NCBI GenBank assembly: GCA_902567145.1 | Contig: CACFLM010000021.1 | Location: forward strand, 1-13,160 | DNA length: 13,160 nt | DNA from: an uncultured Alphaproteobacteria bacterium | GTDB lineage: Bacteria; Pseudomonadota; Alphaproteobacteria; TMED127 | Direction: 5' to 3' | Shown here: positions 7,157 through 13,160 of the stretch, piece by piece | Layout of the letters: each line of letters starts with the position of its first letter | Numbering within the stretch: the first letter of the stretch is position 1 | Notes under the pieces: model-generated | Databases searched by the model: none | What the model was told of the DNA's origin: nothing | Seen by the model: the letters and a program-made list of their open reading frames with translations, nothing else | Position numbers and translations under genes: made by a program

Positions 7157-7982
7157 ATGTGGTGTAATCTTGTTATCTGGCTTCCCAAATGCTGGTAAAT
7201 CAACACTTTTGAATTGTATTTTAAAAAAAAAAATTTCTATTATTAGTCATAAAGTGCAAACAACAAAAGATAAAATTTCAGGAGTACTAAATATTAATAA
7301 TACTCAGTTAATATTCACTGATACGCCTGGTATCACAAAAACCAATAAATTCTTAGATAAAAATATATCTCGTTCTTTAATAGATGAAGAAAACAAAGTA
7401 GATTTTAATCTTTTTATATTTGATACAACTAAAATTATTAAAAAAGAAACGCTTGATCAAATAACCAAAATAGTAAAGGCATTTAAAACAAATTACTTAG
7501 TTTTAAATAAGATTGATCTAGTTAAAAAAGATCATCTTTTACATTCATCAAAAATCATAAATTCGGAAGTTAGATTCTTAAAAACCTTTATGATATCAGC
7601 TAAAAAAAATAAAGGTATTAAATATTTAGTTAAAACTTTAGTAGAAAACACATCCACCAAACCCTGGAAATATAATAGAGGTATTTCTACTGATAAAAGT
7701 ATAAATTTTAGAATTTCAGAGATTACAAGAGAAAAAGTCTTCCAACTCTTAAATAAAGAAATTCCATATTCAATAAAAATTAATTCAAAAATTTATCATA
7801 GCAAGGAGATAATAAAAATTTATCAGGAAATACTTGTCACTAAGGATTCCCAGAAATCAATAATTATTGGAAAAAATGCTGATAAGATTAAAATGATTGG
7901 CACAAGGTCTCGTGAAGATATGGAGAAAATTTTAAAGAAAAAAGTTTTCTTAGATCTAATTGTTAAGAAAAAAAGAAATTGA
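7137..7982 (+). CDS. era: GTPase Era
   Basis: Era is an essential GTPase that binds the 3' end of 16S rRNA and assists 30S subunit maturation. The 281-residue protein shows G1 GFPNAGKS (15-22), a G2 region VQTTKDKISG with Thr42/43, G3 DTPG (62-65), G4 NKID (124-127) and G5 SAK (154-156). A KH domain follows, with SIIIGKNADKIKMIGTRSRED near 240-260. I choose the TTG at 7137 because it gives a normal short leader before KCGVILLSGFPN. The ATG at 7157 is out of frame. An AGAAG stretch lies just upstream inside rnc, so translation is probably coupled to rnc. The KH loop, usually G-x-x-G, reads G-K-N-A here. A run of eleven A lies at 7223-7233. Confidence 0.93.
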   Translation: MKKENYKCGVILLSGFPNAGKSTLLNCILKKKISIISHKVQTTKDKISGVLNINNTQLIFTDTPGITKTNKFLDKNISRSLIDEENKVDFNLFIFDTTKIIKKETLDQITKIVKAFKTNYLVLNKIDLVKKDHLLHSSKIINSEVRFLKTFMISAKKNKGIKYLVKTLVENTSTKPWKYNRGISTDKSINFRISEITREKVFQLLNKEIPYSIKINSKIYHSKEIIKIYQEILVTKDSQKSIIIGKNADKIKMIGTRSREDMEKILKKKVFLDLIVKKKRN

Positions 7983-7986
7983 ATTT

Positions 7987-8691
7987 ATGAAAATAATTGA
8001 CGAGGGTTTTTTCTTATATTCCAAAAATTTTGGGGAAAACTCAAAGATTTTATATATTCTATCTAAGAATAACGGTTTAGTAAAAGGACTTACTAAGTAT
8101 ACTAAAAAAAATAATAATAATTTAGTTAATTTTGATAAAATTAAATTCACTTGGAGCTCTAGAGATCAAAATGCACTTGGTTTTATTAATTTTGAACAAC
8201 AAGTTTTAAATTCATTTAATGGGTATATTTTTTCTATTATTAAGGCCTCAGCCTCAGAACTTTGTATCAAATTCTTGCCACTATGGGAGAAAAATTCTTA
8301 TATATATAATGATATCTTAGATCTTTCAGTGATGCAAAAAAAAAGTGACTCATATATGATAGGAAAATATGTAAATTGGGAACTTAATTTTCTTAAAAAT
8401 CTTGGATACGGTTTAAACATAAAACTGTGTGCAGTCTCAGGAGAAACTGAGGATATTTATTATATATCACCAAGAACAGGTAATGCTGTAAGTTTTAGTG
8501 TTGGAAAAAAATTTGCTAAGAAGCTTTTTAAAATTCCTAATTGTATGAAAGATAATTTTCAAAAAGATCATTATGATGATTACATAGAGGCATTAAAAAT
8601 AACAGAATACTTTTTTTTTAAAATTATGGATAATTATAATTTTAAGTTCATCTTTAGAAAGCAGATAATAAGTCAGATTGAAAATTTATAA
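7987..8691 (+). CDS. recO: DNA repair protein RecO
   Basis: RecO works with RecR (and RecF) to load RecA on SSB-coated single-stranded DNA in gap repair. The protein starts MKIIDEGFFLYSKNFGENSKI, matching the N-terminal OB-fold of RecO. It continues with GLVKGLTKYTKK, a helical middle with YVNWELNFLKNLGYGLNIKLCAVSG, and YYISPRTGNAVS, a motif common in alphaproteobacterial RecO. I use the ATG at 7987 (234 residues) rather than the in-frame TTG at 7960, which lies inside era and would add an atypical basic leader. The gap to era is four bases. RecO diverges fast; the call rests on the N-terminus, the SPRTG motif and the era-recO order. It converges on bpt with a six-base overlap. Confidence 0.9.
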   Translation: MKIIDEGFFLYSKNFGENSKILYILSKNNGLVKGLTKYTKKNNNNLVNFDKIKFTWSSRDQNALGFINFEQQVLNSFNGYIFSIIKASASELCIKFLPLWEKNSYIYNDILDLSVMQKKSDSYMIGKYVNWELNFLKNLGYGLNIKLCAVSGETEDIYYISPRTGNAVSFSVGKKFAKKLFKIPNCMKDNFQKDHYDDYIEALKITEYFFFKIMDNYNFKFIFRKQIISQIENL

Positions 8692-9405
8692 ACTTTTCCC
8701 CCAATTGCCATTAATATAATATTCAATATTGCTGAATGATGATTTATAACTCATATTATTAGATTCTTTAATCCAATAACCTAAATATAAGAAGCTATTA
8801 GATTTATTCTTTAATTTCTGAATTATTTTTAAAATAATGTTTTTTCCTAACCCTCTTTTTCTTAATGTTGGATCAAAAAAACTATAAACAGCAGAGTAAC
8901 CATCATCAAGGACATCCAATAGAATTGACCCAAATAACTTTTTATTTGTATCAACTAGATCTAGAATTTTAGTTTTATTTTTAGATCTATGAAAGAAGTT
9001 AACAAACTCAATTTGTGTCATATATTTCATTTGTCCTTTCGTATGTCTTAATTCACAGTATTTTTTAAATAGTTCAAACCTTCCTTCATTATAAGATTTA
9101 TTATCTACAAGAAATAGATCATTATTAATCTTTAGATTTCTTTTATTACTCTTTGATAATGTGAAATCTTTGATATTAATCCGAGAGGAAATACAAGAAT
9201 TACAACTCTTACACGATGGAATATACATATGGTTATAGTTTCTCCTAAATCCTTTTTGTGTTAATCCTGAAACAACTTTTTCTCTGATCTTTGGATTATG
9301 TGGTATATTGATAAAAATTCTTCTTTCAGTTCTACCCTCAATGTATGAACATGGAAATTCATTAGAGCTCTTAATTATAATCTCTTTATTTTTAAGCGTA
9401 CCCAT
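8686..9405 (-). CDS. bpt: Aspartate/glutamate leucyltransferase (Bpt)
   Basis: Bpt transfers leucine from Leu-tRNA to proteins with N-terminal Asp or Glu, making them ClpS/ClpAP substrates in the bacterial N-degron pathway. The 239-residue protein has an N-terminal domain with FPCSYIEGRTERRIF (Cys19) and GFRRNYNHMYIPSCKSCNSC (Cys65, Cys68, Cys71). The C-terminal GNAT-like domain has YSFFDPTLRKRGLGKNIILK and YLGYWIKESNNMSYKSSFSN. Length and motifs fit Bpt/Ate proteins of proteobacteria. Leucyl versus arginyl specificity cannot be read from sequence alone; Bpt is the usual bacterial assignment. Its ATG follows the glycerate kinase TAG with no gap, suggesting translational coupling. ClpS and ClpA are not in the window. 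Confidence 0.92.
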   Translation of the reverse strand: MGTLKNKEIIIKSSNEFPCSYIEGRTERRIFINIPHNPKIREKVVSGLTQKGFRRNYNHMYIPSCKSCNSCISSRINIKDFTLSKSNKRNLKINNDLFLVDNKSYNEGRFELFKKYCELRHTKGQMKYMTQIEFVNFFHRSKNKTKILDLVDTNKKLFGSILLDVLDDGYSAVYSFFDPTLRKRGLGKNIILKIIQKLKNKSNSFLYLGYWIKESNNMSYKSSFSNIEYYINGNWGKSL

Positions 9406-10755
9406 CTAATTAATCATTATAAGCTGCAAATCAGCAACATTAGTGTTTGTTCCATCAATTATTACAAGTGAATTAATTTTTTTCAATACCTCATATGAGT
9501 TATTATTATTTAGTTCTCTATCAAGATCAATTTTTTTATCATTTATTAAACTTAATGTATTATCACTGACAATCGCCCCTGCTGCATCAGTTGGTCCATC
9601 TCTTCCGTCTGTTCCGGCAGATAACATTGTAAACTTTAGGTCTGGAACAAATTTCTTTACATTTTTTAAGAAGTGTAAGGCAAATTCTTGGTTTCGTCCC
9701 CCTTTTCCTTTTCCTTTTATTTTTACTGTACTCTCCCCACCTGATATAAGAATCAATGACTTTGAGTTTTGATAAGTTTTAATATCTTGTGAAAAACTTT
9801 TTGCCAGAATTTCAACGTCTCCTTCTAAATTATTTTTCCAAATTTTTGATTTGATTTTCTTTGATTTACAAAGTTCGTGGATGCTTTTTAAACACAAATT
9901 ATTACTTCCAATTAGAGTATTCTTTGAACTTGAAAAAATTTTATCTTCATTGTTTGGTGTCTCTAATTTTGGATTAATAAGTCCAAGTTCAATGTGAGAT
10001 CTTATTGAATTAGGGGCTTTATCCCATAATTTATATTTTTTTAGTATTTTGACAACATCTTTAAATGTGCTTTGGTCTGGAGCTGTTGGTCCACTTGAAA
10101 TTGAACTTAGATCATCTCCTATCACATCAGATAATATAAAACTATGAACTTTAGCTGGAAAGGTCATCTTTAGAAGATTTCCTCCCTTTATTTTTGAAAT
10201 ATGTTTTCTTACAGTATTGATTTCTTTAATGCTAGCTCCAGAGTTTAACAGTGAATGATTAAGGCTTATTTTTTCACTTAGTTTAATATTCGATATTGGG
10301 TATGGCAATAATGATGAACCTCCACCTGATAAGAAAAATAAAACTAAATCTTTTTCATCAAGAGCTTTTAATCTTTCTTCGACAAACTTTGCAGCTATCA
10401 AACCATTCTCATCTGGAATTGGATGCCCGGAATAGAAACATTTAAAACCCTCTACTTCCCTAAAATTTTCTTTATTAACGACAATTATTCCCTCAGAAAT
10501 TTCTTTTCTCAAATCTCTCAAAATTGATAAGGCTGAATCACCCATGTCAACTGATGCTTTTCCAATACATACAGGAAAGACACTTTTAAAATGTTTATAT
10601 ATTTTTTTATTTTTACCATTACTAATGATGAGGCTTTCTCTTGATACACTCAAAAATTTGTTGAGTATATTTCGAGGCTTAACATTTGAAATGCCATGGT
10701 TGAATAATTCCTTGAGTAAAGAGCTGGAATTAGCCTTACCTATGTCTGAGTACAT
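9406..10755 (-). CDS. gckA: Glycerate 2-kinase, MOFRL family (GK-II)
   Basis: This enzyme phosphorylates D-glycerate to 2-phosphoglycerate using ATP and so feeds lower glycolysis. The 449-residue protein has the N-terminal DUF4147 domain with VCIGKAS (Lys66), YSGHPIPDENG, and the glycine loop SGGGSS (143-148). The C-terminal MOFRL domain has SGGEST, GKGGRNQEFALHF and AGTDGRDGPTDAAGA. Homologues are sometimes labelled hydroxypyruvate reductase (TtuD) in annotations; the motifs are those of the kinase. It starts six bases after the D-2-hydroxyacid dehydrogenase stop and abuts bpt, so it is very probably in one operon with both. Its upstream neighbours produce hydroxypyruvate and reduce it to glycerate, the substrate of this kinase, which supports the call. 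Confidence 0.93.
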   Translation of the reverse strand: MYSDIGKANSSSLLKELFNHGISNVKPRNILNKFLSVSRESLIISNGKNKKIYKHFKSVFPVCIGKASVDMGDSALSILRDLRKEISEGIIVVNKENFREVEGFKCFYSGHPIPDENGLIAAKFVEERLKALDEKDLVLFFLSGGGSSLLPYPISNIKLSEKISLNHSLLNSGASIKEINTVRKHISKIKGGNLLKMTFPAKVHSFILSDVIGDDLSSISSGPTAPDQSTFKDVVKILKKYKLWDKAPNSIRSHIELGLINPKLETPNNEDKIFSSSKNTLIGSNNLCLKSIHELCKSKKIKSKIWKNNLEGDVEILAKSFSQDIKTYQNSKSLILISGGESTVKIKGKGKGGRNQEFALHFLKNVKKFVPDLKFTMLSAGTDGRDGPTDAAGAIVSDNTLSLINDKKIDLDRELNNNNSYEVLKKINSLVIIDGTNTNVADLQLIMIN

Positions 10756-10761
10756 TCTTAA

Positions 10762-11736
10762 TTATACCACTCTGTCAGAAGGCTCGTTACCGTTGAAAAA
10801 TTCTGAGATATTTCCCAAAACTCTCATTCCCATGGCTTCTCTTGTTTCTTCTGTTGCACTCCCTAGATGAGGAAGTAGAAAAACGTTTTTAAACTCTAGC
10901 AATTTTGGATTCACACTTGGCTCTGCTTCATAAACGTCTAATCCAGCACCTTTTATAATATTATTTTCTAAAGCTGTGACTAAATCTTCCTCAACTACTA
11001 TATCACCTCTTGCAGTATTAATTAAGTAACTGGATTTATTCATTTTTGACAAAATATCTAAATTAATAAGACCTTTTGTTTCTTTCGTCGATGGACAATG
11101 CAAGGATACAAAATCTGAACTTCTAAGAAGTTCTTCTAATGAGTTAAATGGAGTAGCATTAAACCTTTTTCTTATTTCATCATTTTTAAAATAAGGATCG
11201 AAATAAGATATTTTCATGTCAAAACCAAAATGTGCTTTATATGCAACTGCTTGAGCTATCCTTCCCATTCCAACTAGTCCAAGTGTTTTTCCAGTAATTT
11301 TAGTCCCCATCATATGAGTAGGTCTCCAACCCACCCATTCTTTCTTTCTAACGTGAAATTCACCTTCTGAGGCCCTTCTTGCAACTCCTAAGAGTAATAA
11401 CATTGCAATGTCTGCTGTACAATCTGTTAAAACTTCAGGAGTATTGGTTACAATAACTCCATTTTTTTTTGCTGAATCAATATCAATATTATTGAATCCT
11501 ACACCAAAGTTTCCAATAATTTGAACTTTCCTTTCGCTGGAGGAAATGATTTTATCAGAGATCTTATCAGTTACTGTCGGAAGCAATGCGTCAAAATTAT
11601 TCATTGCATCTTTTAACTGTTCCTCAGTCATAGGGATGTCATTCTTATTAAGAGTTACATCAAAACTTTCCTCAAGTTTTTTTTCAACAGGGTTAGGCCA
11701 CTTCCTTGTTACTAATACTTTGAACTTTTGAGTCAT
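10762..11736 (-). CDS. D-2-hydroxyacid dehydrogenase, probable hydroxypyruvate/glyoxylate reductase
   Basis: The 324-residue protein belongs to the D-isomer-specific 2-hydroxyacid dehydrogenase family. It has NFGVGFNNIDID and TPEVLTDCTADIAMLLLL. The Rossmann motif LGLVGMGRIAQAVA (153-165) carries Ala in place of the last Gly. Catalytic residues are Arg243 (NTARGDIV), Glu272 (DVYEAEP) and His290 (LLPHLGSAT). From its position between a serine-glyoxylate aminotransferase and a glycerate kinase, I infer that it reduces hydroxypyruvate to D-glycerate and perhaps glyoxylate to glycolate. An Asp at the end of the second Rossmann strand (Asp180 in SYFDPYF) suggests NADH preference. The ATG lies inside the sgaA 3' end (44-base overlap), with GGAGAAAGG upstream as a possible ribosome-binding site. 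Other 2-ketoacid substrates cannot be excluded. Confidence 0.9.
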   Translation of the reverse strand: MTQKFKVLVTRKWPNPVEKKLEESFDVTLNKNDIPMTEEQLKDAMNNFDALLPTVTDKISDKIISSSERKVQIIGNFGVGFNNIDIDSAKKNGVIVTNTPEVLTDCTADIAMLLLLGVARRASEGEFHVRKKEWVGWRPTHMMGTKITGKTLGLVGMGRIAQAVAYKAHFGFDMKISYFDPYFKNDEIRKRFNATPFNSLEELLRSSDFVSLHCPSTKETKGLINLDILSKMNKSSYLINTARGDIVVEEDLVTALENNIIKGAGLDVYEAEPSVNPKLLEFKNVFLLPHLGSATEETREAMGMRVLGNISEFFNGNEPSDRVV

Positions 11737-12919
11737 TTTCTAAAGCCTTTCTCCAATATTCAGAAGCAGCAGCAATACCACTTCCAGCTTTTACATTAAT
11801 ACCTGAATCAATCATAGCCATTTCAGCTCCATTAATGAAGGCTGATGCTTGAAGTTCGTTTAAATCACCTAGATGACCAATTCTAAAAACCTTGCCAGCA
11901 ACTTCAGTAAGCCCTGCACCTAGTGAAAGATGATATTTATTAAAAGCTGTTGAAAGAACTTTTTTAGCATCTTTGTCTTCGGGAACAACTATTGCTGATA
12001 CAGTATCAGAATACCAATATGGGTCCTTAGCACATAATCTTAATTCCCATCCTTCTAAAACCGCTCTTCTTACACCTTCGGCGATTCTGTGATGTCTCTT
12101 GAAAACATTTTCAAGACCTTCATCAAATATCATATTACAAGACTCTTGCAATGCTCTTAACATAGGTATCTGGGGTGTGTAGGGGAAATAACCATCTTTG
12201 TTTGTTGCAATTTGATCTTCCCAAGAATAATAACACCTTTTAAGCTGAGCTTTCTTATGAGCTTCAAGTGCCTTCTCGCTAACACACATAATTGCCATGC
12301 CAGAAGGTAACATAAAACCTTTCTGAGAACCTGAGATTGCACAATCAACGCCCCACTCATCCATTCTAAAATCAATAGAGGCTATAGAACTTACACCATC
12401 AACAAAAAGAAGTGCAGGATGGTTTGCGGCATCCATTGCCTTTCTTATATCTTCAACATGTGAAGTTACACCTGTAGCAGTTTCATTTTGTGTAACACAA
12501 ACAACTTTAATCTTATGATCAGTATCATTTTTGAGGGTTTTTTCTACTTCCTCTGGAGGAGTTCCTGTTCCCCATTCTCTCTCTACAACTTGAGTATCTA
12601 ATCCTAATCTTTTGAACATATCTGCCCAAAGGTGACTAAATTGTCCGTATCTATAAATTAAAACCTTTTCATCGGGAGACATTGTATTGATTATTGCAGA
12701 TTCCCATGCACCTGTCCCTGAACCAGGAAATAAAAATACGGTACCAGATTCAGATTTAAAAACTTTTTTTACATCTTTATATAAAGGTATAGTTAAATTT
12801 GGAATCTCAGGGTTTCTTTGATCTTCCGATGATATATGCATTGCATTTAATATTCTTTCAGGTATGTTGGTTGGACCTGGAATTGCTATATGAAATCTAC
12901 CTGGGTGAGTTCTTGACAT
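11693..12919 (-). CDS. sgaA: Serine-glyoxylate aminotransferase (SgaA)
   Basis: SgaA is a PLP-dependent class V aminotransferase that moves the amino group of serine to glyoxylate, giving hydroxypyruvate and glycine. The 408-residue protein has GRFHIAIPGPTNIP near the start, PGSGTGAWESA, YRYGQFSHLW, VVEREWGTGTPPEEVE, and VTQNETATGV. FVDGVSSIAS carries Asp174, which should pair with the PLP pyridine nitrogen, and SGSQKGFMLP carries the Schiff-base Lys200. These match the serine-cycle/photorespiratory SgaA group better than generic alanine-glyoxylate transaminases, though related amino donors are possible. A good Shine-Dalgarno (AGGAG) precedes the ATG by six bases. Glycerate-forming enzymes lie directly downstream. 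The last 14 codons overlap the dehydrogenase gene. Confidence 0.94.
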   Translation of the reverse strand: MSRTHPGRFHIAIPGPTNIPERILNAMHISSEDQRNPEIPNLTIPLYKDVKKVFKSESGTVFLFPGSGTGAWESAIINTMSPDEKVLIYRYGQFSHLWADMFKRLGLDTQVVEREWGTGTPPEEVEKTLKNDTDHKIKVVCVTQNETATGVTSHVEDIRKAMDAANHPALLFVDGVSSIASIDFRMDEWGVDCAISGSQKGFMLPSGMAIMCVSEKALEAHKKAQLKRCYYSWEDQIATNKDGYFPYTPQIPMLRALQESCNMIFDEGLENVFKRHHRIAEGVRRAVLEGWELRLCAKDPYWYSDTVSAIVVPEDKDAKKVLSTAFNKYHLSLGAGLTEVAGKVFRIGHLGDLNELQASAFINGAEMAMIDSGINVKAGSGIAAASEYWRKALENDSKVQSISNKEVA

Positions 12920-12925
12920 TATAAT

Positions 12926-12930
12926 CTCCT
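12926..12930 (-). promoter_or_regulatory. Ribosome-binding site of sgaA
   Basis: On the minus strand, AGGAG sits six bases before the sgaA ATG. It is the clearest Shine-Dalgarno in the window, where most genes have weak or no such signal. It fixes the sgaA start and suggests strong initiation for the first gene of the glyoxylate/glycerate block. Confidence 0.8.
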
Positions 12931-12949
12931 AATTTGTGTAACATATCTT

Positions 12950-12978
12950 TTTTTAATCTTATAATTTTTAAAAATCAA
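12950..12978 (-). promoter_or_regulatory. Weak candidate promoter in the hemB-sgaA gap
   Basis: The 72-base gap between the hemB stop and sgaA is the longest non-coding stretch in the window. On the minus strand it contains TTGATT (12973-12978) and TAAAAA (12950-12955) with 17-base spacing, a poor sigma-70-like pair that would give a leader of about 25 bases. No hairpin terminator for hemB and no riboswitch-sized leader is visible. In this AT-rich DNA the pair could be chance, and sgaA may simply be read through from hemB. Confidence 0.2.
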
Positions 12979-12991
12979 GTTCATTATGATT

Positions 12992-13160
12992 TTATTGTTT
13001 CAGCCATTCTGCAACTTCTTTAGCAAAATATGAAAAAATTATATCTGCCCCTGATCTCTTAATACAAGTAAGACTTTCTAAAACACAATCCTTAAAATCA
13101 ATTAAATTTGCGTCTGAAGCACTTTTTATTTGACAGTATTCTCCGCTTACTTGATATGCA
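12992..13160 (-). CDS. hemB: Delta-aminolevulinic acid dehydratase (HemB), 3' end only
   Basis: HemB joins two 5-aminolevulinate molecules into porphobilinogen in haem synthesis. Only the last 55 codons lie in the window; the gene runs off the right edge. The translated end shows [12 protein letters not shown], whose Ser lies in the substrate-binding VSGEY motif. It ends [29 protein letters not shown], where the Tyr of SYFAKE matches the conserved C-terminal active-site Tyr. The reading frame is open to the window edge and ends in TAA. It is on the same strand as sgaA, 72 bases upstream. Metal type and allosteric residues are in the missing part. Confidence 0.93.
   Translation of the reverse strand, partial: AYQVSGEYCQIKSASDANLIDFKDCVLESLTCIKRSGADIIFSYFAKEVAEWLKQ

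Noticed and set aside
7960..7986. TTG at 7960 as an earlier start for recO
   Set aside because: It lies within era and adds a lysine-rich leader not seen in RecO. The ATG at 7987 gives the usual beginning of the OB-fold.
9443..9772. Open frame of 109 codons on the plus strand
   Set aside because: It lies opposite the glycerate kinase gene. Its sequence is the antisense of the MOFRL domain, with no family resemblance of its own.
10544..10870. Open frame of 108 codons on the plus strand
   Set aside because: It spans the antisense of two clear minus-strand genes and their junction, has no recognisable motif, and has no ribosome-binding site.
12157..12375. Open frame of 72 codons on the minus strand inside sgaA, in another frame
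   Set aside because: It is fully nested in the well-conserved SgaA reading frame, across the PLP-lysine region, with no independent start signal.
12920..12991. Possible glycine or SAM-type riboswitch ahead of sgaA
   Set aside because: The whole gap is 72 bases, nearly all A/T, with no paired stems or conserved core; it is too short and unstructured.
1..13160. Mobile elements, CRISPR arrays, tRNA/rRNA genes, toxin-antitoxin or defence genes
   Set aside because: I looked on both strands. Nearly every base is in a recognised housekeeping gene, and I found no direct repeat array, transposase motif, cloverleaf or defence-type domain.

Overview
The window is a very AT-rich, tightly packed piece of bacterial chromosome. 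It carries housekeeping genes and shows no mobile element, RNA gene or CRISPR array. The gene families and their order (dapA, smpB, folK, rpoZ, spoT/rel, DUF2062, pdxJ, lepB, rnc, era, recO) point to an alphaproteobacterium. The low GC, long A-tracts inside genes, TTG/GTG starts and almost absent intergenic DNA fit a small-genome, marine-type lineage such as SAR11 or HIMB59-like groups. That placement is inference from composition and synteny; no database was searched.

Plus strand, 44-8691: eleven genes in one direction. They are dapA (lysine/peptidoglycan precursor), smpB (trans-translation), folK (folate), rpoZ (RNA polymerase omega), a bifunctional (p)ppGpp synthetase/hydrolase, a DUF2062 membrane protein, pdxJ (vitamin B6), lepB (signal peptidase I), rnc (RNase III), era (GTPase of 16S rRNA/30S maturation) and recO (recombination repair). 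Most junctions overlap or are a few bases apart, which suggests cotranscription and translational coupling. Two genes often found in this alphaproteobacterial cluster, pyrE and acpS, are missing here.

Minus strand, 8686-13160, read right to left: the 3' end of hemB, then sgaA (serine-glyoxylate aminotransferase), a D-2-hydroxyacid dehydrogenase (probable hydroxypyruvate/glyoxylate reductase), a MOFRL-type glycerate 2-kinase, and bpt (leucyl-transferase of the bacterial N-degron pathway). The three middle enzymes form a connected route: serine + glyoxylate -> glycine + hydroxypyruvate -> D-glycerate -> 2-phosphoglycerate. This is the lower half of the serine cycle or of a photorespiration-like C2 salvage route. 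The two gene blocks converge at recO/bpt, whose stop codons lie in one TTATAA palindrome.

I see no undescribed multigene system. The points most worth a second look are single-site and organisational: an Asn in place of a catalytic Asp in RNase III, a degenerate GxxG loop in the Era KH domain, the missing acpS, a long charged tail on omega, and A-tracts of 10-12 bases inside essential genes.
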